Below the pieces are notes generated by a model. That model did not search any database. It saw nothing but the letters and a program-made list of their open reading frames with translations, and was not told the DNA's origin. Positions 51,929 through 64,000 of a stretch of 64,000 nucleotides of DNA are shown here, piece after piece. The position numbers and the translations under genes are program-made. Source of the DNA: Portulaca oleracea (lineage: Eukaryota; Streptophyta; Magnoliopsida; Caryophyllales; Portulacaceae); contig CM055879.1 of assembly GCA_029582165.1 (NCBI GenBank), positions 35,692,330-35,756,329 of the forward strand, written 5' to 3'. Numbering within the stretch: position 1 is the stretch's first letter; each line of letters starts with the position of its first letter.

Positions 51929-53077
51929 CAAACGTAGCGAAATTGTATGAGCTTGAACCTTTGTTTATATAAGTACATTGAGGAAGATGAAGCAAGAGTT
52001 GGTGACTATGTTACCTCCTACAATCATATAAAATGCATCTATATGTACCAATTTGAAATCTGGCAAATGTAATTTCTTAAAAAAAAAGAAAAAAGAAAAA
52101 AGCTGATGGCTAACATTTGCTTACAGGGACCATACATGTTTGAAATTGCCACCATATGTATGTCATTGTCTGTAATATGTATCAAGAGGATAGGATTGTA
52201 GGATTGTTCGAGATTTATTTTTTTCTATGAGCATTCAAATTTTGGTATTCATAAATTTTTCGGTTGACATTATGGTTTCCTCGTGAGGTAGGGTTGTTCA
52301 AAAATATCCAAGCACAAATACCCGAAATGAAATCCAAATATTGAGTACTCAAATAAAAAAAAGGGGACAATTTTAGGTTTTAAACCCGAACCGAAGATAT
52401 TTTTGTTAATTGATTCAGGTTTGGGTCGAGGGGCTTTCATTTCTAGTTGTCCCGCTAAGATACAATTTTGACTCTTTTGGGGACCACTAGAATAAAAAAA
52501 AAACAAAAAATAGGAATTATTATTGTACAATTTGACCAAACTAGGGATTATTAAAGTCCAATTTCCCCATAAACAACAATCAAACATATTGGAAATGTAA
52601 AAGTGTGAGTTCATTGGGCTGTGGCAGCCCGTATATGAACACAAGCCCGAAAATAGTATTGGGCTTTGGTTAACCACACAACCCGAACTGAAATTTATAT
52701 GGTTTTAGTTCCGGTTTGGTTTCCAAAACCTCCGAACCCAATGGGGGTGTAATTTATGACTCTCTTGGAATTTGTGCTCCAAATAGAGTTATTGTTGGCT
52801 TTGCGTATTTAAATTGTTTACTCTGAATAGTATAACTGTTCACTAGCACATACCCTGAAGCATAAACTCCAGATGCATGTAATATTATACTAGAGGAGGG
52901 GTGTAACTATATCTGCTCGGAAGGTAAATTGAATGAACACATAAGCCCTGAATCTACATTTGAGATAGAAAGAATTTTAGGGTATTGTATGTTACATTTA
53001 CATTATCCTACACCCACCCACCCACCAAAAGGAGGGGAAACTAACCCTAACATCTCCAACAGAAAAAACTGTAATGT
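51929..53077. other. Intergenic, transposon fragments
   Basis: No gene is seen. 52440-52575 matches the right half of the Mutator-like family at 18050-18558 (gaccactagaat, taggaattattattgtac, agtccaatttcccc). The adjoining 52290-52440 and 52610-52745 carry aacccgaaccgaa-type words like the insert in GGAT intron 7. Confidence 0.5.
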
Positions 53078-56000
53078 TCAACTAGCAACAGCTTGGTGTT
53101 GGTGGTGGATGTGGTTGGGTAGCATCTGAGGGCTCTTCCTAAAGGCATGCTTCCTACAACGCTCGAAGATGCTGTCGTAGACCAAATCGAATTCAACCCC
53201 AGCTCTCTCCCGGTTCACTATGAACAGAATGTGATCTCCTTCTATGATCTTGTAGTACCTGCATTTTCCATCCAACATTAGTTTCCTCATAAACTTCACT
53301 AAACAGATCACAACATTTTGGTTATGGTTGAAGTCGTTTGTGCAGGTGGGCAAGGATCATATATGGAACATAACGTTGGTAAAAATATGTTAAAACTGGG
53401 TCCGATCAAGATTTTTTTGACCATATTTAAAATTTGGTTGTTCAGCCATGATCGAATGTCAGTCTGGTTGACAGAATTTATGATGAAATTCGGGTTCAGT
53501 CATTCGACAATGACCGAACCCAAAATTTGAATGCTTTTTTCGTAGTTTTGGCATTATCCGACCAAATTCAGTCATTAGGGTTAGCGGTCATGTCTGGACA
53601 AGGTGACTGAATTCAGTCATTAGATTTAGCGGTCATGTCAGAAAAATAAAGTCTAGAATAAATTCAGCAAAAATCTGCACACATACGTTTTCATGGTAAA
53701 AGTTCGAAAAATAAGCCCGGAGGAAGTTTTTGACAAAACGACAACTTTGCCAACCCAGATTCTATAACAACACACAGGTAAGTAGGTAACACATGCAACT
53801 TTGCCAATCCAGACAATAAATAAATGAAGAACCAAATGCAATGTCAGATAAATCATAAAAACTACATTATCTTCCCAAACTGCCAATTATTTTCCCCTCC
53901 CATCACTGGATAAGATAGATCTTCATTCTATGCCAGTGTATGTCATCAACACACAGTTCATCAACATCAGCAAACTTCTACTGACTAATAGATCTACATT
54001 CCTGACTACCGAAATCTGTTTATAATAATAATAATGCATAAGTGCGCAACGAAAAGGGCAAAGACGAGACAACGCACCATATACCGGGCTGCATTGGGTG
54101 ACAATCTGAATCCTTTATAACCATACGATGCGGATGCTCCACTGGAATCCGAGGATACATCATGGATATTGTGTTCAGTGCTCCATCGTTATCCCACCAG
54201 TCCTCATCCCTACATATGTATGCATTGATTTAGTTATAACAAACGGTTGGCGTCAAACTTAGAACCAGAACAACACACTTTAAGACACAATGCTCTCACT
54301 TATGTCTGTCAGTCTTACATTGGCATTCTGATTCTATTACATATTTCTAAGGGTTGGTTTCTTTTTTTTTTCTTCTTCTTCATCTTACGTACCGTACCCA
54401 TATCAAGCCGCCGTTGATATTTGAATAAGGGTACGACGCATGACACTTTAATTTAAAATGAAAGTCAGCAAAAGTTCTTGAAAAAATGCACACTTGAGCT
54501 ACACATACTTGTTTCACATACCCATGCCCGAGTCCGAGTAACATAGGCTGCATTAGTGTGAACGCTACTAAAGAAAGCAATCTAGAATGATTCACAGAAA
54601 CTTCACCGTTCCTGGCTATGTTCTCTAGAGGGGTAAATACCCCATTTACCCAACCCAAATTTACCCATTTTTACCCACATTTCAACACTCACGGTTTCAA
54701 CTTTTACCTAAAAACTTATCCAACTTCTCCTGGCTCCGTTCTCTAGAGGGGTAAACACCCCATTTACCCAACCTAAACCCAACCCAACTCAAGTACTCAA
54801 CCCGAATTTACCATTTTTACCCACATTTCAGCACTCGGGTTTTCAACTTTTACCCAAACTCACCCAACCTTACCAGCAAGCTGACATATAGGGGGAAGAT
54901 GCAAACCTGTAGCCCTTGTAAGGGGGAGGAACATCTGCCGGGTGGCGCCACTGGCTCATCTGCAACACTCTGATAAACAACAGCGGATGGATCCCCAAAA
55001 TACCCGATGGAACTGTAAAACCCAACAACTGTCTGGTTCGCTTCGTGGCATAACTGAAGTAATAAGTATCCGGAAAAGTTTGTATATGGGAGTTTAGCCG
55101 GATGGATCCCTGGATTGTTAGGTCAGGAAGAATCCAATCTCCTGAAGCAAAGGGGCCGGCATTTCCCAAGAGACAGTCCACCAAACCCCACACGCCAATC
55201 TTCCTCCATGACATGTTGAAGTGATCAAACCCGAAATTGTAGTAGTTCTTTAGCCAAGGGATGTCGAACCAGTCGTATATGATCACCCCTAACCGACAAA
55301 GTTGAAGCAAGCATATCGGCTTCATTGTCCTCCCATCTTCGGGCCTGAAATCGATTACAAAACCAATAAGTCTTATGTGAGACAGTCTCACAATAAATTC
55401 ATTATGAGACGTATATTTTGTGGTGAATTGTATGAATATAAGGGTGACTATTAGTTTATTTGGGATTACTCTAATAAAGTCATGCCTTGATAAATTATTA
55501 GTTGCATTCGTATTGAAAATTCATTCTAATATCAATCATTAGTCATAGTAAAATATTAAAAAGGTCATTCTGTAAAGATCCTATCTCACAATCAGTTTAC
55601 GTGACAAAGTCTCATACTAGAATTTGCGATTACCAAAAGGGAAGTGGCAAGTGTTTAAGAGCCGAAAGAAGCCGTCAATGAGGGTGGAATTAGGAGTGGT
55701 TGAGGAGATAATAAATGAATAACAGAAATGAAAGATTGGGAAACTCACTGCATTCCATCAAAATAAGTTCTTGTTGTCCCATTGAATGCTCCCGATAGCG
55801 ATGTGATGCTCAAAACCCAGTTTGGAGAAGTGTCATGCCCCTTGAATGCCTAAAACCAATGAAAATACAATCACCCTGTCAAAACTGTCATAAAGCGAAG
55901 TGCGGCACAACTACTCTTTTGGTCGTCAAACAATCATGCATAGCTAATCCAATCCCCCAAAATACCCTCTGCAAAATAGGATTATGGGGTATGGTGTAGC

Positions 56001-57283
56001 AATCTTAGCATAGAATCATTCACTATCCACTACTCCATGGAAGATTAGTACATGTTGATTTTAGTCCATGAACCTACTACTCGGACTCGGATAGCATGTC
56101 CATATTGGACACGGACACGGGTGTCGGACTCTGCTATTTTAAAGAAATTTTATGCATTTTCATTGTAATTTGACGTGTCGATTATCGTACCCTTGCCAGG
56201 TTATCAAGGGTCCGACATGGGTCCGACACGGAAAATGAAGAGTCGGAGTAACATAGCCATAAACCATAATAATCTAAGCTTTAGTTCATCACAATCTTAG
56301 GGTAAACAAAGATGAGAACTTTTAACTGACCTTATCAGCAAGCATTTGCTGCAAAACCCTCACAACCTGAGCTCCTGCTGAATGCCCCACAAAATGAATA
56401 GGGTGATCTTCATCCCATTCAGGATAGTGACCTGTATATCATTAGAAGACCCACCTTATTATACATCTACTATGTAACTAATAACATGTAAATACAAATA
56501 CCCAGATGATAAATACCACATATAGACTTGATACCAGTTTTCTGAACACAAACCTTGTTCATATACTCTTCCAAATTGGGAGTGCCCACAAGCTCTGCTG
56601 TGTTCTTCACCATAATCAACCTGACCACCTTTCAAGTAGTAGAACAATTCTCTAGCCCTGAAAAACCAAAACATAAATACAAAAAACCCTTCAAATTTTC
56701 ACTCATGAAGAGCAAATTTACCACAAACATACCCAAAATCTCAAACCCAGAAACAAACCTGTCATATATGCTGGTCAGAGAACCCAAATCTGGGACCAAA
56801 ACCCTCTCATCCTTTTTCTCTGCTCCAGCAAAATAAGACAACCCTCCTAATCTCTGCAAAAAAAAAATGCCCAAAACTCAAACAACCAGATGGTAATTCA
56901 TCACCAAATCATCAAACTGCTTCAAAATCACAAAACCCAGATGGCAATTCATCACCAAATCATTAAAATCCTTCAAAATCGCAAAACTCAGATGAAGAAT
57001 CAGTTTCAGAATGTGAGAAATTAGAAGAGCTTACCCCTTGACCAAAGCCAAAAATCCCATGAACCAAAACAATGGGTGGCAAATCATCAAAAGATGAAGA
57101 ATTTAGGGAGTGATTAGCCTCCTTAATCTCTGTATTAACGTTGGGTTTAAAGTATTCATACATGGCTTGCGACAAATCATATGCGATGGCAGTGCTAAAT
57201 ATGTAAAACCCATACAACAAATGAACCCAAGAACTCACGAATAACTCCACTAATTGCAACGAGCTTATCCATAATCCGATCAT
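53078..57283 (-). CDS. Alpha/beta-hydrolase, lipase-like, membrane-anchored
   Basis: Eight exons (57283-57035, 56853-56759, 56657-56554, 56431-56331, 55849-55749, 55344-54907, 54209-54078, 53258-53078) give 466 residues, close to Arabidopsis At1g10740. I chose the ATG at 57283 because MIGLWISSLQLVELFVSSWV matches the family start; the frame is open further upstream without an ATG. A hydrophobic stretch at about 11-35 should anchor or target it to membrane. PPIVLVHGIFGFG is the oxyanion-loop region and HFVGHSAGAQ holds the nucleophile Ser167 (GxSxG). KIIEGDHILF likely supplies the catalytic His. It resembles bacterial (Staphylococcus-type) triacylglycerol lipases; the plant substrate is not known to me. 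No defects seen. Confidence 0.9.
54613..54870. repeat. Direct duplication (offset 119 bp) in lipase intron 6
   Basis: Copies start at 54613 and 54732 with ttctctagaggggtaaa and share accccatttacccaac and tttttacccacatttca. Related gggtaaat-type sequence lies in PRS intron 6 and its duplicates. Confidence 0.75.
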
Positions 57284-57949
57284 CTTTTTTGCCCTAATCT
57301 CGAAAACCCTAAACCAAGGAAAGAACTTATCTTTCTGTTTCGCCTTCAAAGATGAACAAAATTTGAAGGGAGGAATGAAAGAAAAGCCCCTTCCCAAACA
57401 CTCCCAATTTAAACCCCCCAGAAAAACTCACTTTTTCTGTTCAAAATCAAAAACTTTTGGTCAAGAAAAGGGGGAAGAATGAACTGAAATTGAATTGAAA
57501 ATTAAAACCCAGCAACAAATTCAATTCAATCCCCCCTTTTTTTTCTTCTCTGATTTCTCTCTCTTTGTTGTTGAAGTGGATGATGTATTGTATTGTGTAA
57601 TGTGTTGTATATTTGTAGTTGTTTATTGTAGAGGGTTAAGCAATTACCACGATTTTCTCACAAGTTATTAACACAAGGTTGTAGCCAATCAACTACTAAA
57701 CTTATCTTTTATTTCTCTTTATTTATAGATTTATTCACATTTTAAAAATAATTTAATACCCTTGAATTTTGAGCTGATCCACGTGTCGATTTTTGACTCG
57801 TTGTTGAAAAATGCATGAATTTACGTGGGTCCGAGTATCAACGAATTGTAGTACAGCAACTGGTAGGCCATGCCCATTTTGGATCTTATAATATTTTTTT
57901 TGCCTTTTTTTTTTATTTGATTTTTCTTCCCCAGAAATTCAAGATATGA
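57284..57949. other. Lipase leader and promoter region
   Basis: No other gene. A CT-rich tract (57530-57570) and a TATA-like tatattt near 57608 lie upstream of the ATG on the lipase side. Confidence 0.35.
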
Positions 57950-57958
57950 TAAAAGAAA

Positions 57959-58331
57959 GGATTATTGGATGATAATACACTGAACTTTAGAAGTATTGAA
58001 TGATAATCTGCATTTGAACTTTTTTGACGACATTTCAATACATTAACTTTGAGGTACGGTGGTTGAAGCGGTGGATGTCTATTTTGAGGTGTTGTTTTTA
58101 TTTTTTTTGGAAAAACTTTTGCCAGTGTAAGAAAATCTGCATGTAATTACTAATATATTTTTTTGGAAAAAATGAAAAAGCGATACCAAAGTGGGACAAC
58201 CACCGCGTCAACTGGATTAAATTGTGCGAGTGTATTGTGTCAACCTCAAAGTTCGATGTATTAGTCAGAAAAAGTTTAGTGCATTATTGTCCAATACCCC
58301 TAAAGTTCAGTGTATTATCATCCAATAATCC
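57959..58331. mobile_element. Mutator-like MITE with perfect 9-bp TSD
   Basis: The left terminus ggattattggatgataatac and the inverse of the right end form inverted repeats of about 70 bases or more. Flanks are taaaagaaa on both sides (57950-57958, 58332-58340). Same family as 5648-6205. Confidence 0.88.
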
Positions 58332-58503
58332 TAAAAGAAATGAATTGATTTTATGGATAAATAAAAAGGTGCAGTGACGAATTATTGGTTTGATATTGAT
58401 ATTCTTTCTGGGTTTTTCTTTTTTAAGGAGAATAAGCTGGATGTAGGCTGGAAGGTTCTGTACCTCCTCCCAAAAAATGGTCCATTGGTCCCTCAATATG
58501 GTA

Positions 58504-58721
58504 CTTCCTCCGGTTCAAAAAAATTTGTCCATGTTTGATTAATGCAGTGACACTTCATAAATTTTGACCATTAATTTATTAAATTATATGTCGAATTATA
58601 ATGTAAGACCATTGTTCTTAGATTTGTGATAAAAATATTGTTACTTAAATATTAACAGTCAAGGTATAACCTCAAAAATTGTGAAAAAATAAAGTGGACA
58701 ATTTATTTGAAGTGGAGGAAA
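58504..58721. mobile_element. Stowaway-like MITE
   Basis: After TA, cttcctccggttcaaaaaaa is matched by the inverse of tatttgaagtggaggaaa at the right. The interior includes tgtcca and its inverse tggaca. Confidence 0.6.
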
Positions 58722-59275
58722 CATTTGCTTATTTGTAAACAAATTATTTTTATTTTATTTATTATTCATGTAATTTGTATCCCCATTTTAATCAACTTTC
58801 AATTTAAAATAAATTGTTTTTTTATAGTTTCCTTTGTATGGTATTTCTACTTTATCCACCTACTATACTTCTTTTTCGATTATTTATATTCCCAAATACG
58901 GATAAGATATTGCAACAACAAAATCGAACCAACAAAAAAAAAGCTCAAAACAGCAAAATTAAATATGATTAGATCTTCAAATTTGCAATCTTTTTTTCAC
59001 CTACTACATTTTATTCCACTTATCTTCACTTTATCTAGTCCGCTTTATTCAACTTTATCCATTTTATCCAACTCATCTCGCTACACAACAATCTATAGTA
59101 CAAAAGAATAGGGATTTTATTTCTCTACAAAAGAATAACAATTACCTTAAATCTTTTCAAAACTTACATAAGTACAACCTACACAATTACACTGAATAAT
59201 TATTATTGTTTATTATCAATTCTATCTTTGTCAATTGTTTTGTATCTCTCTATTTTTTCTGTTTCACTTTCACTA

Positions 59276-59504
59276 ACCTTGTTCTTTTATACGGCTGACT
59301 GGCTGCATTGCCACAACACACCACACTTTGCCATAACCCACCACAACATATTAATCCACCACAATCAAGTTTTTCACGGTTACCAATACAATTTACATTT
59401 ATAAAAAATAAAACCCACCACAACTTACCAATAACCAATCATAATCCACTACAATTCCACCATATCTTCCACCACACCGCAATTCGCCATACCGCACCAC
59501 ACCG
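59276..59504. mobile_element. Truncated Tourist-like MITE
   Basis: The left end ccttgttcttttatacgg and the characteristic caccacaa / ccataccgcaccacacc interior are present; the right terminus is lost. Confidence 0.5.
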
Positions 59505-62480
59505 TTTTGATTTCTATTTCATTTATTTTAAGAAACACATTTTAATCATTTAGTTATGTCAATATTTTCCTCACCATCGAAAAAGAATTCCTCAAGAAAA
59601 GGGTACCAATATTGCATTTGGATTATCAAATAAACTTCAAAACATCAATAATTTTTTTTAAAAAAAAATAATCATTTAACTTGCACAAATTGTTCTTAAA
59701 CTGAATACACGCTTTTGTAAGAAGAAAAGTTAGAAATGTTTGCGGATATTAATTATTTTTATGGTCGTAATTAGGTTTGGGTACTCAATAAATTGGGTGT
59801 GTATGATTGATTATGTCACTAGTATGCACTTACAACTTGGAAATACGACAACGGTTGGCTAGTAGTCGCTAACCAGTGTACTGTGCTACATTAATATTCC
59901 ATCAATTTTAAGATAAACCTGTTTATTTACTACTAGTATATCCCTATTCAAAAATATCCATAAATAAGATATGTTGAGGGTAACAACCAATGAGTAAGTA
60001 TCAAACTGTTCACGATAAGCAAGATTCATCAATCCATTATTTTTTATCTATTTATTTTGGACTTTCCGTGAGATTCGAACCTTAATTACAGAAACCAAAA
60101 TCAATATTTTGAAACCTGCCCATACAAAGTGTGGTAGAGTCTGATGTAGCAATTTGATCACCCGTAAATTGTGCAATTTAGAGACACTTGTTTCAATTGA
60201 CCAAATATTTGGAAGTTCATTACCTAGCACTTTATGAAAAATAAGCAACGGGACATTTACTGAGACATTTTAACTTAGCCCATTATAACTATAAGTTAGA
60301 AAAAGTAAACTGTTCTACTAGTAACTATTTAGATGATGGATGACTGAAGATTCAAACCTTAATTAAAGCTTGAAATAAAGATTGATGGCCAACTTGACTA
60401 CTATATGTTTGAAGGATACATGTCCTCCGCTTGTATCGTAAGAACGAAGCAATTACGGGGTGTAATCGAGCTACAGCCCGTAAATAGTGCTATGAAATAT
60501 GTGAAAGTGATTAAACTTTTAGTATTGTTGTTTGGTAAAACTAATAAATTTAGTATATGCCCCCTTAAATATAATTTCTAACTTCATATCTGCTATATTG
60601 AAAAAAATAATTAGTTATATCATATATCGCGGTGGATCTATTTAGAATCTCCAACTCAGCTGTATTGAAGAATGTCAATTAGTTATCCGACGATTTCTTA
60701 TGTTGCATTGATAAATTTGTATATATTGACAATTTTCTTTGAGGCCAAATATATTGAAAATTTTTGTTATAATATTGATAGATTTATGGTAAATTTTATA
60801 ATCATAAATATCGATGAATGTTTTTTAAGAAAAAAAGATAATAAAACTCGTTGATCTACCTAGATATTTCAACAAGTGTCATATATGATAATTAATTGCA
60901 GTCATATATCCACGTGTAATACGTTGTTATAGATCATTTAGCTATATCTTTGACTCTTTCAATTAGTATTATTGTTGTAGTTGTGCAACCCAACTAGATT
61001 GGATACATAATTTTCTTTTCTTAATTGTTTTCCCAAGTGCTTTCTTTAACTTATTATATGTACTTATGTAGTCTTTATATGAGAGGTGGGCAACGATAAC
61101 AATTTTTATTATGGATTTCTATTTCAATGTATGAGTTTTGAAAAGATTTAGATATAAATAGTTTATTTTCTATAAGTATTCATATTTACAAAAAGACGGA
61201 CTCTAGTTATGACGCCCATTAGAAAAAATAAGTTGGAAAAAATATTGGAAGAAACGTGAGAGTATGCAACTTAACATGAATAATAATTTCAATCATAAAG
61301 AATTCCGCAAAGAAAATGTTTATCCATACCAAAATCACTCACAATTTAATTAGGTAAGCTATACATAGACACCTTAAAATCAACATAAGCCAGAGCAAAG
61401 ATAGGTGTTTTATGTGATATCAATATTTGCAAACTTAGATACAATTAAATATGTACAGCACATTTGTTTGTCAAGCTATTGTTGACTTATAAGGAAATTA
61501 CAAATCCTCACGTCACATATTTTCTCTATTCACAACAATGATAATATAAAAACTTTTCTTTCCACAAAGGTGATAGTAAGAACCGGAAAAAGAATTTAAT
61601 ATGATCTTTTGATTGATAACTCTTTCCAATCCAATCTAATCCAAACCTTACACAATTTCCAAAAAAAACATCACAACTTATCCAATCCAATCTAATCCAA
61701 TCCATCTAAAAGTGATTTCAACCAATCCAAAGTACAGATGCCGCCGTTTTTTGGTTTGGTTCAACAATCCAATCCAAACTTATCCAAACTTATCCAAACC
61801 TTACACAATTCACCAAAAAACATCCTCTCTAATAACACAATTCCCCAAAAAAACATCATAACTTATCCAAACCAATCCAATCCAATCTAATCAATCCAAA
61901 CCTGATTTTAACCATTCCAAAGTTATAGTAGTATCGTATCTACCGTGCATTAACCTACAATACTTCTTCTTTCTTAAAATGGCACTGATTTGATGACTAT
62001 ATAGAAATTTATTTTAAATCGAAAAATCAATGACTAATTATTAAGTCAACCTATATCAATATTAAAGCTTTATATAATAATAATTACAAACATACAAAGT
62101 TTAAGTTATAACTAAATAAATCACCTAAGTGGACCTATAATAATATTCATATTAAAGTTTCATATACACTCAACAAAATTACATTTTTTAACATAATCAT
62201 GCATATAAACTCACAAATTACCAATAAATTTTAAATATATACAATAATTTATTATATGAAACTATTATGTACTGTTAGTTAAATTTATATCAAACAACAC
62301 CTTTATTTCATACTTTTTTCAACAAGGCATCACACTAACGATAAAGGTAGTATCCCCTTCGCTCCATATCCATGTCACCTTAATCTACGTCTTAATCAAA
62401 CTTTACAAATTTTCATATTCATATCCGTGTCACACACTGCGTATCTACTCCCTTTCGCTCCATATTCATATCCATGTCAC
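59505..62480. other. AT-rich intergenic DNA
   Basis: No gene is seen. 61618-61925 contains two diverged copies of a block rich in atccaatcc words (…ccaaaccttacacaatt…), so it is locally repetitive. 62350-62480 has a short duplication of cgctccatatccatgtcac. Confidence 0.5.
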
Positions 62481-62482
62481 AC

Positions 62483-62559
62483 GCTGCCTAGGAAATATTT
62501 CCAGGAGGTCACCCATCCTGAGATTACTTTCAGCCAAACATACTTAATTGAGGAGTTCC
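62483..62559 (-). repeat. 5S rRNA-derived fragment (Cassandra-type TRIM or 5S pseudogene)
   Basis: On the minus strand the order …gaactcctcaattaag, then ttggctgaaagtaatctc, then aggatgggtgacctcctgg parallels the 3' two-thirds of plant 5S rRNA, including the internal promoter C box. The TTGGCTG wording is closer to that of Cassandra LTRs. No 5' part is present, so it is not a functional 5S gene. Confidence 0.7.
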
Positions 62560-62698
62560 CTGGATAAACTATCTTAAAGAAGGTGCATCTTAATGATATA
62601 AACAGTCATTTCAATTGTTTTAAGACGCATTTAAACACATACTCGGGTGGTTACAAGTTAATATGGAACGGATAGAGTAAAACGTTAAAAATTACTTA

Positions 62699-62836
62699 GG
62701 CACCGTTTTTTATACGGTGGAATTGCGGTGTGGTGGAAAATAATAAATGGATTTGATATATAAAAGGGTAAATAGTAGATTGCGATTGATTGCGGTAGGT
62801 TGTGATAAATTGTGGTACCGCATAAAAAACAGTGCC
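62699..62836. mobile_element. Small Tourist-like MITE
   Basis: Left ggcaccgttttttatacggt and right gtaccgcataaaaaacagtgcc are inverted repeats with TTA on both sides (62696-62698, 62837-62839). It is the shortest complete member here (138 bp). Confidence 0.82.
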
Positions 62837-62966
62837 TTAGTAAAGTATTAAATTAATAAATATTTAATTTAATTATAGACATGAGTTTAGACGTAGGAGG
62901 AGATACTCCCAACAAGTTTTTTGGGGAGAGGGTTGGTTCATCTAATTTGATTCTTAGTCACTAGTA

Positions 62967-63232
62967 CTCCCTCTATCCTTTTTTTAATGTCAAATAAATT
63001 AACTTTACAAAATCAATGCATCTTGAAAATAGGGTGAAAAAATTATGTATGGACAAATGTACCGCTCATTAAGGGAAAAGATGAGTAAAGGAGAATTTTA
63101 AAAGGTAAAATAAAAATTTGATTTATTAATTAAGGGTAATATAAGTATTTTAGTTATTGGAAATATAAATCTGACAAATATAAATGAACAAGATAGTTAA
63201 AAAAATTAACACTCATTAAGAGACGGAGGTAG
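62967..63232. mobile_element. Stowaway-like MITE
   Basis: Left ctccctctatccttttttt and the inverse of taagagacggaggtag are inverted repeats with TA on both sides (62965-62966, 63233-63234). Confidence 0.75.
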
Positions 63233-63234
63233 TA

Positions 63235-64000
63235 GTATTTAACATATACTGTATTTTTGTCACCTTTGACTACGTTCTGATGTGGACGGCGGATACATGG
63301 TATGGGCGTGGTCGTTGCTGCACAATAACATTTATTAATTAGAAGTCGCCCATATTGTGGGACCCTTATTTCATGTGCACACCAACAATACATACCTGTT
63401 CTATAGGACATTGACAAATAACTTTTCTACGGTCTCCATTGCAAATTTGCAACACAAGATAAAAGACAAGCCTTCTATGATGAGTTCTACCTACCCTCCG
63501 AATATATTTGGCTAGGTTTCCGACAAACTTTCTATCTTTTTCTTTTGGAAAAAATAAAATTTCATTTCCATTCATCAAAGGTCTATTTGGCAATCAAGTG
63601 TTAGAAAATAGTTTGGATTAGTTATTTAATTTTAACCGTTTAGATTATGATTTATTGAAGGAAAAATATTTGGTAAGGTAGTTATTTGTAAAAAGTTATT
63701 TTAAAAAGTTTGTTCAAGTAGTTTTTTAAAAACTAATTAATTGAGTCCAAAAATTTAATATGAAAAGTTATTTATCAAAATTGGTGAAAAAATCAAAATT
63801 GTTCAAACAAATAAAAGCTACCTCAATGAATTGATTACCAAAGAGGTCCATTGTTGCTGATTTATAAAGGACTAAAATTCAGCTAACTCATGCTTTCTTT
63901 GCCTTTTCCTATGGCTTAAATTTACACATTGGTTAAAATCTTAAAAACTCTGACTTTTTTTTTGTTGATGCAAGACCATTAATCTTTTAATATAATTAAG
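63235..64000. other. Intergenic, no gene seen
   Basis: The two overlapping minus-strand open frames here (63154-63593) have no recognisable domain and partly overlap the adjacent MITE, so I do not call them genes. Confidence 0.4.

Noticed and set aside
52270..52677. 135-codon minus-strand frame
   Set aside because: It crosses transposon fragments with A-runs and shows no recognisable domain.
63154..63593. Two overlapping minus-strand frames of 87 and 75 codons
   Set aside because: One runs into the Stowaway element and neither has a recognisable motif.

Overview
This window looks like nuclear DNA of a eudicot plant. The genes are split by GT-AG introns, several proteins carry plastid-transit-like or peroxisome-family features, and the AT-rich intergenic DNA is full of small plant-type DNA transposons (Tourist-, Stowaway- and Mutator-like MITEs) plus LTR, SINE-like and 5S-like fragments. 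I cannot name the species. Exon boundaries below were read by hand from splice sites and reading-frame continuity, without transcripts or alignments.

Layout, left to right. 1-5.2 kb: a glutamate:glyoxylate/alanine aminotransferase gene (minus), missing only its last coding part at the window edge, with a tandem repeat in its probable leader intron. 5.2-11 kb: nested MITEs and an RNase H retroelement fragment. 11.1-14.9 kb: a class II PRPP synthetase gene (PRS3/4 type, plus). 14.1-31.3 kb: a tandem triplication. The ancestral order was 3' end of PRS, a DREB2-like AP2/ERF gene, then the 3' end of a TrpD-like gene, and it is now present three times. Unit A has the intact PRS and ERF-A. Unit B has decayed PRS and TrpD exons and a nonsense-broken ERF. 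Unit C has decayed PRS exons, ERF-C and the intact TrpD-like gene (30.6-36.2 kb, minus). 37.1-38.8 kb: a 1.6-kb Mutator-like element with long terminal inverted repeats. 40.6-43.5 kb: the meiotic gene PHS1 (plus). 45.3-48.4 kb: the AP-1 clathrin adaptor mu subunit (plus). 49.4-51.9 kb: a broken TAR/alliinase-family aminotransferase (minus). 53.1-57.3 kb: an alpha/beta-hydrolase lipase (minus). 57.3-64 kb: no gene seen; MITEs, a 5S rRNA-like fragment and AT-rich DNA.

PRS3, PHS1, AP1M and the lipase correspond by family to Arabidopsis At1g10700-At1g10740. The TrpD-like and GGAT genes correspond to the neighbours At1g70570/At1g70580. The window therefore appears to preserve an old eudicot gene block. 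The genes are not an operon, but PRS makes PRPP and its neighbour belongs to a PRPP-using family. The most unusual items are the triplication, the DREB proteins whose C-terminal halves repeat the end of the AP2 domain plus linker three times, and an open reading frame created at the first triplication junction.
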